From NCBI GenBank assembly GCA_003244255.1, contig QHCD01000018.1, positions 1 to 52,827 of the forward strand: 52,827 nucleotides of DNA, written 5' to 3'. Made by a program: the position numbers and the translations under genes. Positions 9,103 to 18,717 of this stretch are shown in pieces. Below the pieces are notes generated by a model. That model saw nothing but the letters and a program-made list of their open reading frames with translations, was not told the DNA's origin and ran no database searches. The stretch's first letter is position 1; the number at the start of each line of letters is the position of its first letter. This DNA comes from Pseudonocardiales bacterium. GTDB lineage: Bacteria > Actinomycetota > Actinomycetes > Mycobacteriales > QHCD01.

Positions 9103-10023
9103 TCAGTGCATGACGATCGCGTCGAGCGCGACCGCCAGGAACAGCAACGACAGGTAGGTATTCGACCACTTGAACAGGGCGAACGAGCAGATCGCGCCGC
9201 CGCTACGGACCTGCGCACGCAACCGGTAGGCGAAGGCAAGGAAGACCGCTCCCAACGCGATCGCCGCACCGCCGTAGAGCCACGACGTCGCAAGCGGCCA
9301 CAGCACCAGAGACGACGCCACCATCAGCCAGGTGTAGACGATGATCCGCCCGGCGACGACGTCGGCCGTCGCGACGACGGGCAGCATCGGGATCTGGGCT
9401 GCGGCGTAGTCCTCGCGGTAGCGAAGGCCCAGCGCCCAGGTGTGCGGCGGCGTCCAGAAGAAGATCACCAGGAACAGCACCGCGGCCGTGACGGACACGG
9501 TGCCGGTGACGGCGGACCAGCCGATCACCACCGGCATGCAGCCGGCCGCGCCGCCCCACACCACGTTCTGCGACGTGCGCCGCTTCAGGCCGATCGAGTA
9601 GACGAAGACGTAGAAGAGGATCGTCGCGTCCGCGAGGCTGGCCGACAGCACATTCGTGGTGAGCGCGAGCCAGGCCGTAGCCGCCATTCCGAGCGCGATC
9701 CCGAACGCCAGCGCGTGGCGCGGGGCGATCAGGTGCCGCGCCAGCGGTCGGCCGCGGGTACGGCGCATCAGCTCGTCGATGTCGCGGTCGACGTAGCAGT
9801 TCAGAGCGTTGGCGCTGCCCGCGGCGAGCATGCCGCCGATCAGCGTCGCCGCGACGATGCGCCAGGACGGCAGGCCGCGGGCCGCCAGCAGCATCGTCGG
9901 CACGGTGGTGACCAGCAGCAGTTCGATGATCCGCGGCTTGGTCAGAGCCAGGTAGGCCTTGACCACGGAACCCGGCGACCGCTGCAAACCCTGCGGCGCA
10001 AGCGGGCCGGCGTAGACGCTCAC
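9103..10023 (-). CDS. ctaB: Protoheme IX farnesyltransferase (heme O synthase) CtaB
   Basis: A 306-aa UbiA-family prenyltransferase with about eight membrane segments. The first aspartate-rich motif is [19 protein letters not shown]. The second conserved region includes [18 protein letters not shown]. It transfers a farnesyl group to protoheme to make heme O, the substrate of CtaA encoded 5 kb away. Start GTG 10023. The gene is divergent from tkt across a 199-bp gap (10024-10222) that must hold both promoters; I see no clear boxes there. The ctaB/tkt divergence is common in actinobacteria. Confidence 0.96.
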   Translation of the reverse strand: MSVYAGPLAPQGLQRSPGSVVKAYLALTKPRIIELLLVTTVPTMLLAARGLPSWRIVAATLIGGMLAAGSANALNCYVDRDIDELMRRTRGRPLARHLIAPRHALAFGIALGMAATAWLALTTNVLSASLADATILFYVFVYSIGLKRRTSQNVVWGGAAGCMPVVIGWSAVTGTVSVTAAVLFLVIFFWTPPHTWALGLRYREDYAAAQIPMLPVVATADVVAGRIIVYTWLMVASSLVLWPLATSWLYGGAAIALGAVFLAFAYRLRAQVRSGGAICSFALFKWSNTYLSLLFLAVALDAIVMH

Positions 10024-10222
10024 AGCGGATGGACACCTTCTGCCGGAGGTTCGGTCCCGGCGCAGGGCCGGTCTCGATGCTCGACTCTACTGCCCGAAGA
10101 GGAGCCCCCAGCTGCGGGCCAGACAGACCACTAGGCTGGCCGGTGCGGGGCGCGGCGCGACTCGTGCGGCTGCGGTCGAACCACGAGCCGCCCGTACCAA
10201 CACGTTTTCCAGGAGCCAGCGC

Positions 10223-12352
10223 GTGACAACCAAGGCAGCACATCACCCGACACCCAACGGCTGGACCGATCTCGACGACCGTGCGGTGGACACGATCCGC
10301 GTCCTCGCGGCCGACGCCGTGCAGAAGACAGGGAACGGCCACCCGGGCACGGCGATGAGCCTCGCCCCCGCGGCGTACCTGCTCTTTCAACGACTCATGG
10401 GCCATGACCCGACCGACCCGGCGTGGGCCGGCCGGGACCGGTTCGTGCTGTCCTGCGGGCACTCGAGCCTCACGCTCTACATCCAGCTCTATCTCTGCGG
10501 CTACGGCCTGGAGCTCGCCGACCTTGCGGCCCTGCGCACCTGGGGCTCGCTGACACCCGGTCATCCCGAACACGGTCACACCGTGGGTGTGGAGACGACG
10601 ACGGGGCCGCTCGGGCAGGGCGTCGGAAACGCCGTCGGGATGGCCATGGCCGCCCGTCGCGAGCGCGGCCTGCTCGACCCCGATACCCCGGCCGGCGAGA
10701 GCCCGTTCGACCACCACATCTACTGCTTCGCCTCCGACGGCGACCTCGAGGAGGGCCTATCCAGCGAGGCCAGCTCGATCGCGGGCCACCAGGACCTCGG
10801 CAACCTGATCCTGCTCTACGACGACAACCACATCTCGATCGAGGACGACACCGACGTCGCGTTCTCCGAGGACGTGCTCGCGCGGTATGCGGCGTACGGC
10901 TGGCACACGCAGGCGGTCGACTTCCTCCGCGACGACGGGTCCTACGTCGAGGACGTCGCCGCTCTGGATCGCGCATTCACCGCCGCCAAGGCGGAGACGC
11001 AGCGCCCCTCGATCATCAAGCTGCGGACGCTCATCGCCTGGCCGGCACCGGACGCGCAGAACACCGGTGCCGCGCACGGCGCCGCGCTCGGCGAGGATGA
11101 GGTCAGGGCCACCAAGAAGCTCCTGCGCTTCGATCCCGACCAGCACTTCGCGGTCGAGGACGACGTGATCGCGCACGCTCGCAAGGTGGTCGACCGGGGG
11201 CGGGCGGCCCACGCCCAGTGGGAGCACGCCTTCGCCGCCTGGGCGGGAGCACACCCGGATCGCAAGGCGCTCTTCGACCGGCTCACGACCCGGACCCTGC
11301 CGCCCGGCTGGACAGACGATCTACCGGTCTTCCCCGCCGACGCCAAGGGCATGGCGACTCGCAAGGCGTCCGAAGCGGTGCTGCAGAAGCTGATTCCCTA
11401 CCCCGAGATCTGGGGCGGCTCGGCGGACCTCGCCGGCTCGAACAACACCACGATGAAGGGCGAGCCGTCGTTCCTGCCGGCCACCCACCAGACCAAGGAA
11501 TTCAGCGGCGGTCCGTACGGCCGCACCCTGCACTTCGGAATCCGCGAGCACGCAATGGGCTCGATCATGAACGGCATCGCGCTGCACGGCGGAACCCGTC
11601 CCTACGGCGGCACGTTCCTCACCTTCAGCGACTACATGCGCCCCGCCGTGCGGCTCGCGGCCATGATGGCGCTGCCGGTCACCTACGTCTGGACGCACGA
11701 CTCGATCGGGCTGGGCGAGGACGGTCCGACGCACCAGCCGATCGAGCATCTCTCGGCGCTGCGGGCGATTCCGGGGCTCGACGTCGTCCGGCCGGCCGAT
11801 GCGAATGAGACGACGGTTGCATGGCGCACCGTGCTGCTGCACGCCGATCGCCCGGCCGGGCTCTGCCTGTCGCGGCAGAACCTGCCCGTCATCGACCGGG
11901 ACGAGTTCGGTTCGGCCGAGGGCACCGCGCAGGGCGGCTACGTCCTAGCCGAGGCCGGATCCGGTGCACCACAGGTGATCGTGATCGCAACCGGTTCGGA
12001 GGTACCGATCGCGATGGCGGCCAGGGCGACCCTCGAGGCCGAAGGTGTTGCCACCAGGGTGGTGTCGATGCCGTGCCAGGAATGGTTCCGTGCACAGCCG
12101 CCGGCCTACCAACAGCAGGTGCTGCCCCCGGAGGTGAAAGCGCGGGTGAGCGTCGAGGCCGGGATCGCGATGAGCTGGCACGACCTCGTGGGCGATGCAG
12201 GCAAGTGCGTCTCCATCGAGCACTACGGCGCGAGCGCTGCCTACCAGGTGCTCTACGAGCAGTTCGGCTTCACCCCAGACCGCGTCGTCGCCGCAGTGCA
12301 CGCCATCCTCGACCGCGCCGGCGTCATCGGCAGCGGCACCACCGGAACCTGA
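10223..12352 (+). CDS. tkt: Transketolase
   Basis: A 709-aa thiamine-diphosphate enzyme of full family length. The N-terminal domain has [13 protein letters not shown] and the ThDP/Mg motif SDGDLEEG starting at S171, closed by the asparagine in LLYDDNHIS. The middle domain carries [32 protein letters not shown] and [16 protein letters not shown]. The C-terminal domain has [15 protein letters not shown]. It moves two-carbon units in the non-oxidative pentose phosphate pathway. Start GTG 10223 follows an AGGAG site (10211-10215). It heads the tkt-tal-pgi-zwf-opcA-pgl operon. Confidence 0.97.
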   Translation: MTTKAAHHPTPNGWTDLDDRAVDTIRVLAADAVQKTGNGHPGTAMSLAPAAYLLFQRLMGHDPTDPAWAGRDRFVLSCGHSSLTLYIQLYLCGYGLELADLAALRTWGSLTPGHPEHGHTVGVETTTGPLGQGVGNAVGMAMAARRERGLLDPDTPAGESPFDHHIYCFASDGDLEEGLSSEASSIAGHQDLGNLILLYDDNHISIEDDTDVAFSEDVLARYAAYGWHTQAVDFLRDDGSYVEDVAALDRAFTAAKAETQRPSIIKLRTLIAWPAPDAQNTGAAHGAALGEDEVRATKKLLRFDPDQHFAVEDDVIAHARKVVDRGRAAHAQWEHAFAAWAGAHPDRKALFDRLTTRTLPPGWTDDLPVFPADAKGMATRKASEAVLQKLIPYPEIWGGSADLAGSNNTTMKGEPSFLPATHQTKEFSGGPYGRTLHFGIREHAMGSIMNGIALHGGTRPYGGTFLTFSDYMRPAVRLAAMMALPVTYVWTHDSIGLGEDGPTHQPIEHLSALRAIPGLDVVRPADANETTVAWRTVLLHADRPAGLCLSRQNLPVIDRDEFGSAEGTAQGGYVLAEAGSGAPQVIVIATGSEVPIAMAARATLEAEGVATRVVSMPCQEWFRAQPPAYQQQVLPPEVKARVSVEAGIAMSWHDLVGDAGKCVSIEHYGASAAYQVLYEQFGFTPDRVVAAVHAILDRAGVIGSGTTGT

Positions 12353-12390
12353 TTCACGACACTCGCAGTTCTCCCGTCCAGGAGGGACGC

Positions 12391-13509
12391 ATGAACAACA
12401 CAATCCGCGATCTGGCTGCCGCCGGCGTTGCCGTCTGGCTCGACGACCTCTCCCGCGACCGGCTCGACAGCGGCAGCCTCGCCGATCTGGTCAGCGACCG
12501 CGGCGTCGTCGGGGTGACGACGAACCCCACGATCTTCGCCGCGGCACTGTCGAAGGGCCATGCCTACGACGCGCAGATCGCCGACCTCGCAGTGCGCGGC
12601 GTGGACCTGGAGGAGGCGGTCCGATCGATCACGACCGCTGACGTACGCCGCGGGTGCGACGTCCTGCGCCCGGTCCACGACGCGACCAGCGGCATCGACG
12701 GCCGCGTCTCGATCGAGGTCGACCCGCGGATCGCCCACGACACCAAGCGCACCGTCGCCGAGGCCACTGCGTTGTGGTGGCTGGTCGACCGGCCGAACCT
12801 GTTCATCAAGATCCCCGCAACGAAGGAGGGCCTGTCCTCGATCGAGGCAACGCTCGGGGCGGGCATCAGCGTCAACGTGACCCTGATCTTCTCCCTCCAG
12901 CGCTACGACGACGTCATGGCGGCATTCCTCTCCGGTCTGGAACACGCGAAGAAGGCCGGGCACGACCTGTCCCGGCTGACGTCGGTCGCGTCGTTCTTCG
13001 TCTCCCGCGTGGACACCGAGGTGGACAAGCGGCTGGACAAGCTCGGTACAGACGACGCAGCCGCGTTGCGGGGCTCGGCGGCAATCGCGAACGCCCGGCT
13101 CGCCTACCAGCACTACGAGAAGGTTTTCGGCAGCGCGCGGTGGCGCAGGCTCGCGGACGCCGGAGCCACGCCGCAGCGCCCGCTCTGGGCGTCAACGGGT
13201 GTGAAGGATCCCGCGTACGACGACACCCGGTACGTGATCGACCTGGTCGCGCCCGGCATCGTCAACACGATGCCCGAAGCCACCCTCGACGCCGTCGCCG
13301 ACCACGGTGTGTTCCGCGGCGACACGGTCCGAAACTCATATGCAGAGGCGAAGTCCGCATTGGATTCACTCGCCGCGGTCGGTGTCGACTACGACGACGT
13401 CGTCGAAACACTGGAAGCCGAAGGCGTAGCCAAGTTCGAGGATTCCTGGACCACCCTGCTGGACACCGTGCAGAAGGAGCTCGACGGCGGCGCGAAGGCG
13501 GCGAAGTGA
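12391..13509 (+). CDS. tal: Transaldolase
   Basis: A 372-aa class I aldolase that transfers dihydroxyacetone units in the pentose phosphate pathway. The Schiff-base lysine is K140 in [30 protein letters not shown] and [17 protein letters not shown] are the other family blocks. ATG 12391 follows a strong AGGAGGG site and lies 38 bp after tkt. The stop overlaps the GTG of pgi. This is the longer actinobacterial/cyanobacterial form. Confidence 0.96.
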   Translation: MNNTIRDLAAAGVAVWLDDLSRDRLDSGSLADLVSDRGVVGVTTNPTIFAAALSKGHAYDAQIADLAVRGVDLEEAVRSITTADVRRGCDVLRPVHDATSGIDGRVSIEVDPRIAHDTKRTVAEATALWWLVDRPNLFIKIPATKEGLSSIEATLGAGISVNVTLIFSLQRYDDVMAAFLSGLEHAKKAGHDLSRLTSVASFFVSRVDTEVDKRLDKLGTDDAAALRGSAAIANARLAYQHYEKVFGSARWRRLADAGATPQRPLWASTGVKDPAYDDTRYVIDLVAPGIVNTMPEATLDAVADHGVFRGDTVRNSYAEAKSALDSLAAVGVDYDDVVETLEAEGVAKFEDSWTTLLDTVQKELDGGAKAAK

Positions 13510-15113
13510 CCGATTCGCCCGTCCGGCTGAAGGTCCCTGACTGGCAGGCATTCGAGGCCACCGTCGCCGAGCTCGCCCAGGCGAAGGTGGCGGCCAAGAT
13601 GGCGGCGCAGGATCCCACGCTGTGGGGACCGGAGGCCGAACACGAAGCGTCGGTGCGGCTGTCCTGGGTCGGCCTCGCGGAATCGTCCCGGCCGCTGGTG
13701 GCCGAGATCGAGGCACTGCGCTCGCGGTGCTCCGCCGACGGCGTCGACCGCGTCGTGCTCGCCGGCATGGGCGGCAGTTCCCTTGCCCCCGAGGTGATCA
13801 CCGCCACCGCGGGTGTCGAGCTGGTGACGCTCGACACCACCGATGCCGGACAGGTGCGCGCCGCGCTTGTGGATCTCGATCGCACCGTGGTCGTCATATC
13901 GAGCAAGTCCGGCGGGACGGTCGAGACCGACTCCCACCGGCGGGTCTTCGAGAGAGCCTTTACCGACGCGGGAATCGACGCCGCGTCGCGCATCGTCGTG
14001 GTCACCGACCCCGGCTCGCCCCTGGACGAGCTGGCCACGAAAGCCAAGTACCGCGAGGTGTTCCGCGCCGACCCGCACGTCGGCGGCCGCTACAGCGCGC
14101 TCACAGCGTTCGGCCTGGTGCCCGCAGGGCTGGCCGGCGCCGACATCGGCGCGCTGCTCGATCAGGCTGCGGCCATCTCGCCCGCGCTCTGCGCCGACGA
14201 CCCCGCCAATCCAGGCCTCCGGCTCGGCGCCCTGCTCGGTCTCGCGCACAACGGCGGGGCCGACAAGGTCGTCATCGCCGACACCGGGTCGGGCATCGTG
14301 GGGTTCGGCGACTGGGCCGAGCAGCTGATCGCGGAATCGACCGGCAAGCTGGGGAAGGGCCTGCTGCCCGTCGTCGTCGAATCCCCCGCAGCGCCGGGCT
14401 TTGCCGACGCCGGTCCCGACGCGACGCTGGTGCACGTTGGGGCAACCGACGAGTTGCCCGGCTCGGCATACGCCGCGACGGTGACGGCGCCGCTCGGCGC
14501 GCAGATGCTGCTCTGGGAGTACGCGATCGCGATCGCCGGCCGGCTGATCGGCATCAACCCGTTCGACCAGCCCAACGTCGAAGAGGCCAAGGCACAGGCA
14601 CGATCGCTGCTGGAGTCCCCCGGAAAATCCGCCGAGGAGAAGCCCGCGTTCACCGAGGGCGCGGTCGAGGCCTATGCCGATCCGGCGCTGCTGCAAGGCA
14701 GAGGGACACTGCGCGACCTGCTCGGCTCGTTGCGCGAGCTGGCACCAGAACGCGGCTACATCGCGATCCAGGCCTACCTCGATCGGCTCACCGACACCTC
14801 GGCCGCCGACCTGCGGCCGGCGGTCGCGTCGTCGTCGGGCCTGCAGACGACGTTTGGCTGGGGTCCGCGCTTCCTGCACTCCACCGGCCAGTACCACAAG
14901 GGCGGCCACCCGAACGGCGCCTTCCTGCAGATCACCGGCGTCGTGGAGCAGGACCTGGCGATCCCGGATCGCCCCTACTCCTTCGCCGTCCTGCAGGCGG
15001 CACAGGTCGCGGGCGATGCGAAGGTGCTGGCCGACAAGGGCCGCCCGGTGGTGCGGCTGCATCTGACCGACCGCCGTGCCGGCATTGGCCAGCTGCTCGA
15101 GGCGCTGTCATGA
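13506..15113 (+). CDS. pgi: Glucose-6-phosphate isomerase
   Basis: A 535-aa protein with two SIS-type sugar isomerase domains. The first contains [13 protein letters not shown] and the phosphate loop [13 protein letters not shown]. The second contains [19 protein letters not shown] and a C-terminal [19 protein letters not shown] block. It interconverts glucose-6-P and fructose-6-P, linking the pentose pathway enzymes around it. The GTG start overlaps the tal stop and the stop overlaps the ATG of zwf, so translation is coupled on both sides. Having pgi inside the tkt-zwf operon differs from the mycobacterial order I recall. Confidence 0.93.
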   Translation: MTDSPVRLKVPDWQAFEATVAELAQAKVAAKMAAQDPTLWGPEAEHEASVRLSWVGLAESSRPLVAEIEALRSRCSADGVDRVVLAGMGGSSLAPEVITATAGVELVTLDTTDAGQVRAALVDLDRTVVVISSKSGGTVETDSHRRVFERAFTDAGIDAASRIVVVTDPGSPLDELATKAKYREVFRADPHVGGRYSALTAFGLVPAGLAGADIGALLDQAAAISPALCADDPANPGLRLGALLGLAHNGGADKVVIADTGSGIVGFGDWAEQLIAESTGKLGKGLLPVVVESPAAPGFADAGPDATLVHVGATDELPGSAYAATVTAPLGAQMLLWEYAIAIAGRLIGINPFDQPNVEEAKAQARSLLESPGKSAEEKPAFTEGAVEAYADPALLQGRGTLRDLLGSLRELAPERGYIAIQAYLDRLTDTSAADLRPAVASSSGLQTTFGWGPRFLHSTGQYHKGGHPNGAFLQITGVVEQDLAIPDRPYSFAVLQAAQVAGDAKVLADKGRPVVRLHLTDRRAGIGQLLEALS

Positions 15114-16669
15114 GGGCACCCGAGAGCGCCAAGGTCAGGTCCCTGGCCGGGCGGGCGAACCCGCTGCGCGATGCTCGGGACCGCCGACTGCCGCGGGTGC
15201 CGGAGCCGTGCGCACTGGTCGTGTTCGGGGTCACCGGAGACCTGGCCCGCAAGAAGCTGCTGCCAGCGATCTACGACCTCGCCAACCGCGGCCTGCTGCC
15301 GGCGAACTTCGTGCTGCTCGGCTTCGCCCGCCGCGACTGGGGCCACGGCGACTTCGAAGACCTCGCGAAGCAGGCCGCGAAGGATCACGCCCGCACGCCG
15401 TGGCGGGAGGCGACGTGGAGCCGGCTCGCCGGCAACGTGCGGTTCGTGCCCGGCTCCTTCGACGACGACGACGCGTTCGACCGGCTCGCCGACGCTTTGC
15501 ACGAGCTCTCGGACTCCCACGGGATCCAGGGCAACGCCGCGTTCTACCTGTCTGTCCCCCCGGCCGCCTTCCCGACCGTGCTGAAGCAGATGCAACGCAC
15601 CCGGATGGCGGACAACGAGGCGTCCGGTGGCTGGCGTCGCGTCGTCGTCGAGAAACCATTCGGTCACGACCTGCACAGCGCGCGCGAGCTGAACGAACTC
15701 GTCGACTCGGTGTTCACTCCCGACGACGTGTTCCGCATTGACCACTACCTCGGTAAGGAGACCGTCCAGAACATCCTGGCCCTGCGCTTCGCCAACATGC
15801 TCTTCGAGCCGGTATGGAACTCCAACTGCGTCGACTCCGTGCAGATCACGATGGCCGAGGACGTCGGGATCGGAACCAGGGCGGGTTTCTACGACGAGAC
15901 CGGCGCCGCCCGAGACGTGCTGCAGAACCACCTGTTCCAGCTGCTCGCGCTGACCGCGATGGAGGAGCCGGTCGAGTTCTCGGCCGAGGCGATCCAGATC
16001 GAGAAGCTGAAGGTGTTGCGCGCCGTCAAACCGCCGGCGGACATGCAACGGTACGCCGTGCGCGGCCAGTACGACCAGGGCTGGCTGGCCGGCGAGCGGG
16101 CCGCCGGCTACCGGCAGGAGAAGGACGTTCCCGCAGACTCCACGACCGAGACCTACGCCGCCGTCCGGTTGTCGGTCGAGACACGGCGCTGGGCCGGCGT
16201 GCCGTTCTACCTGCGCACCGGCAAGAGGCTGCCGCGGCGCGTCACCGAGATCGCGCTGTCGTTCCGCTGCGCCCCGCACCTGCCGTTCACCGCCACCGAC
16301 ACCGCGGAGCTCGGCCACAACCAGCTGGTAATCCGGGTGCAGCCCGACGAAGGCGTCACGCTGAAGTTCGGGTCGAAGGTGCCGGGTAGCACGATGGAGG
16401 TCCGCGATGTCGCGATGGACTTCCTCTACGGCGAGTCCTTCACCGAATCCAGTCCCGAGGCCTACGAGCGGCTGGTTCTCGACGTCCTGATCGGCGACGC
16501 CACCCTCTTCCCGCGCAACGGCGAGGTGGAGGCGTCGTGGCTCGTCGTCGACCCGCTGGAGGAGTTCTGGGCCGACCAGCAGCCGGCCATGTACCGGGCC
16601 GGTGAGTGGGGCCCGAAGGAGGCCGACGACATGCTCGCGAGCGACGGCCGCCGGTGGCGCCGCCCATGA
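15110..16669 (+). CDS. zwf: Glucose-6-phosphate 1-dehydrogenase
   Basis: A 519-aa enzyme catalysing the entry step of the oxidative pentose phosphate pathway. The NADP-binding loop is GVTGDLARKKLLPAIYDL and the active-site block is RIDHYLGKE (209-217; K216 and the preceding H212). VPFYLRTGKRLPRRVTEIAL and the C-terminal PRNGEVEASW are also conserved. ATG 15110 overlaps the pgi stop. The partner OpcA, needed for full activity in actinobacteria, is encoded next. Confidence 0.97.
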   Translation: MRAPESAKVRSLAGRANPLRDARDRRLPRVPEPCALVVFGVTGDLARKKLLPAIYDLANRGLLPANFVLLGFARRDWGHGDFEDLAKQAAKDHARTPWREATWSRLAGNVRFVPGSFDDDDAFDRLADALHELSDSHGIQGNAAFYLSVPPAAFPTVLKQMQRTRMADNEASGGWRRVVVEKPFGHDLHSARELNELVDSVFTPDDVFRIDHYLGKETVQNILALRFANMLFEPVWNSNCVDSVQITMAEDVGIGTRAGFYDETGAARDVLQNHLFQLLALTAMEEPVEFSAEAIQIEKLKVLRAVKPPADMQRYAVRGQYDQGWLAGERAAGYRQEKDVPADSTTETYAAVRLSVETRRWAGVPFYLRTGKRLPRRVTEIALSFRCAPHLPFTATDTAELGHNQLVIRVQPDEGVTLKFGSKVPGSTMEVRDVAMDFLYGESFTESSPEAYERLVLDVLIGDATLFPRNGEVEASWLVVDPLEEFWADQQPAMYRAGEWGPKEADDMLASDGRRWRRP

Positions 16670-16775
16670 CCCGCGTCCCCATCCCGCCCAGATCGCATGT
16701 CACCACCGCGACACACCGTTCCGCAGGTGGTCGACTGCGATCTCGCCGGAAACTCGCTCGACCGGAGGCCCGCTC

Positions 16776-17798
16776 ATGACAACGCTGTGGGACACCACCG
16801 GGAGCGACGTCGTCCATGCCCTGGCCGCGGAGCGACGGACCGGCGGGTCCATCACCTCGGGCTCGGCGCTGACGCTGCTCGTCGTCGTCGGCGAACGCAA
16901 CGTCGCGCAGGCCGAGGCCGCCGCCACAACAGCCGCATCACATCACCCGTGCCGCCTGCTCGTCGTCGTGCGCCGCGAGGTCGACGCCTCGGTGCCGCGC
17001 CTGGATGCCGAGGTGCTGATCGGCGGCCGCCTCGGACCAGGCGAGGCCGTCGTGATGCGGATGTACGGCCGGCTTGGACTGCATGCCGAATCGGTGGCAC
17101 TGCCCCTGCTCGCACCGGACGTGCCGGTCGTCACATGGTGGTACGGCCCGCCGCCGGATCAGATCGCACACGACCCGCTCGGTGTACTCGCCGACCACCG
17201 CCTCACCGACTGCTCGATCGCGGCCGATGCCGAGGCCGGCCTGCTGCGCCGCGCCGACGACTACGCGCCCGGCGACAGCGACCTCGCCTGGACCCGGATC
17301 ACGCCATGGCGCATCCACCTCGCGGCCGCCGTCGACTCCTGCACCGAGCGCATCTGCGCCGCCGTCGTGCACGGTGAGCCCGGCAACCCGAGCGCCCGGC
17401 TGCTCGCCGGGTGGCTGCAGAGCCGGCTGGGCTGCACCGTTCGGGTCGAGGCGGTCGACGGCGGCGCCGGTGCGATCGCGGACGTATCGCTGGAGGTCGA
17501 CGGCGACGGCACCCTGGCGCTGCGGCGGGTATCCGGCGGGCAGGCCGTGCTCGAACGGAGCGGCCAGACCGACAGCCAGATCCCGATGCCCGATCGCGAG
17601 CTCGGGGAGCTGCTCGCCGAGGAGCTGCGCCGCATCGACGTCGATGAGGTCTACGGCGAGGCACTCGAGGCGGCGACCGGTCGGTCGGGTCTCGCCGATC
17701 GGTCACCGAACCGCACGCACATCTGGCGCGATCCGGCGCTGCAGCAGGCCGCCGATCGGCCGACCGCAGCCGAAGCCGAAGCCGCGTCGAGGCCATGA
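16776..17798 (+). CDS. opcA: Glucose-6-phosphate dehydrogenase assembly protein OpcA
   Basis: A 340-aa protein, start ATG 16776 after a GGAGG site. It begins MTTLWDTTGSDVVHALAAER, the usual OpcA opening, and contains RMYGRLGLHAESVALPLLAPDVPVVTWWYG, which I recognise from this family. OpcA is an allosteric activator/assembly factor of Zwf. It follows zwf after 106 bp and overlaps pgl (ATGA). Confidence 0.95.
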   Translation: MTTLWDTTGSDVVHALAAERRTGGSITSGSALTLLVVVGERNVAQAEAAATTAASHHPCRLLVVVRREVDASVPRLDAEVLIGGRLGPGEAVVMRMYGRLGLHAESVALPLLAPDVPVVTWWYGPPPDQIAHDPLGVLADHRLTDCSIAADAEAGLLRRADDYAPGDSDLAWTRITPWRIHLAAAVDSCTERICAAVVHGEPGNPSARLLAGWLQSRLGCTVRVEAVDGGAGAIADVSLEVDGDGTLALRRVSGGQAVLERSGQTDSQIPMPDRELGELLAEELRRIDVDEVYGEALEAATGRSGLADRSPNRTHIWRDPALQQAADRPTAAEAEAASRP

Positions 17799-18577
17799 AC
17801 CCGCCGGAGGTCGTCGCGCTGCCCAGCGCCGATCTGCTGGCACGCTCGATCGCGGCCCGGCTGGTGACCAAGCTGGTGGATGCCCAGGCGGCACGCGGCT
17901 CCGCATCCGTCGTCCTCACCGGCGGTGGCCTCGGCATCAGCACCCTGCGAGACCTGCGTGACTGCTCCGCCCGCGACGCCGTGGACTGGTCGCGTGTCGA
18001 CGTCTGGTGGGGTGACGAACGGTTCGTCCCCTCCGACGACGCCGACCGCAACGACGTGCAGGCGCGCGCGGCGCTGCTCGATGCCATCGAACTCGACCCC
18101 GTCCGGGTGCACGCTTTCGCGGCATCAGACGGCGAGCTGGGTGAGGATCCCGAGTCGGCGGCGGCGGCCTACGCCGAGCTGCTGTCGGCCGCTGCCCGCC
18201 CGGAGGACCACGCCGCCGCGCCCCGGTTCGACGTGCTGATGCTCGGCGTCGGAGAGGAAGGGCACATCGCGTCGATCTTTCCCGAATCGCCTGCTGCCTA
18301 TGAAGATGAGCGCACCGTCGTCGCCGTACACGGGTCACCGAAGCCGCCGCCGACGCGCCTGTCGCTCACCTTTCCCGCGATCGCCTCGGCTACCGAGGTC
18401 TGGCTGTGCACCGCCGGTGCGAGCAAGAGCTCCGCAGTGGCGATGGCGCTCGGTGGCGCGGGGCCGATCCAGGTGCCGGCCGCGGGGGCCCGCGGGCGCA
18501 GCCGGACGCTGTGGCTCCTCGACCGGGCCGCGGCCAGCCGGCTGCCGGCGAACCTGGTGCGGCTGCCGCTCGCGTGA
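17795..18577 (+). CDS. pgl: 6-phosphogluconolactonase
   Basis: A 260-aa protein of the NagB/DevB fold. Family blocks are SVVLTGGGLGISTLRDL, VDVWWGDERFVPSDDADRND and MLGVGEEGHIASIFPESPA. It hydrolyses the lactone made by Zwf. ATG 17795 overlaps the opcA stop by 4 nt; it is the last gene of the operon. The 66-bp palindrome lies 38 bp downstream and may act as the terminator. Confidence 0.95.
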   Translation: MNPPEVVALPSADLLARSIAARLVTKLVDAQAARGSASVVLTGGGLGISTLRDLRDCSARDAVDWSRVDVWWGDERFVPSDDADRNDVQARAALLDAIELDPVRVHAFAASDGELGEDPESAAAAYAELLSAAARPEDHAAAPRFDVLMLGVGEEGHIASIFPESPAAYEDERTVVAVHGSPKPPPTRLSLTFPAIASATEVWLCTAGASKSSAVAMALGGAGPIQVPAAGARGRSRTLWLLDRAAASRLPANLVRLPLA

Positions 18578-18615
18578 CCTGTAACCGGCCATCGGGCGAC
18601 ATCGACCACCCCACG

Positions 18616-18681
18616 TTGTTGATCATGCACTTTCGGGACGCAAAATCGGCGTGTCGCGTGCCGAAACCGCATGATCAACAA
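18616..18681. repeat. 66-bp dispersed palindromic element, copy A
   Basis: Near-perfect hairpin: 26-base arms (18616-18641 and 18656-18681) around a 14-base loop. The outer 13 bases, TTGTTGATCATGC and GCATGATCAACAA, pair perfectly. Three pairs are broken inside the stem. It is 58/66 identical to copy B at 44521-44586, with an identical 25-base centre. It lies between pgl and the substrate-binding protein gene and could end transcription from pgl. Confidence 0.85.
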
Positions 18682-18717
18682 AGCCGGCCGTCGACCGAAG
18701 GATGAGGAGTCAGTGAG

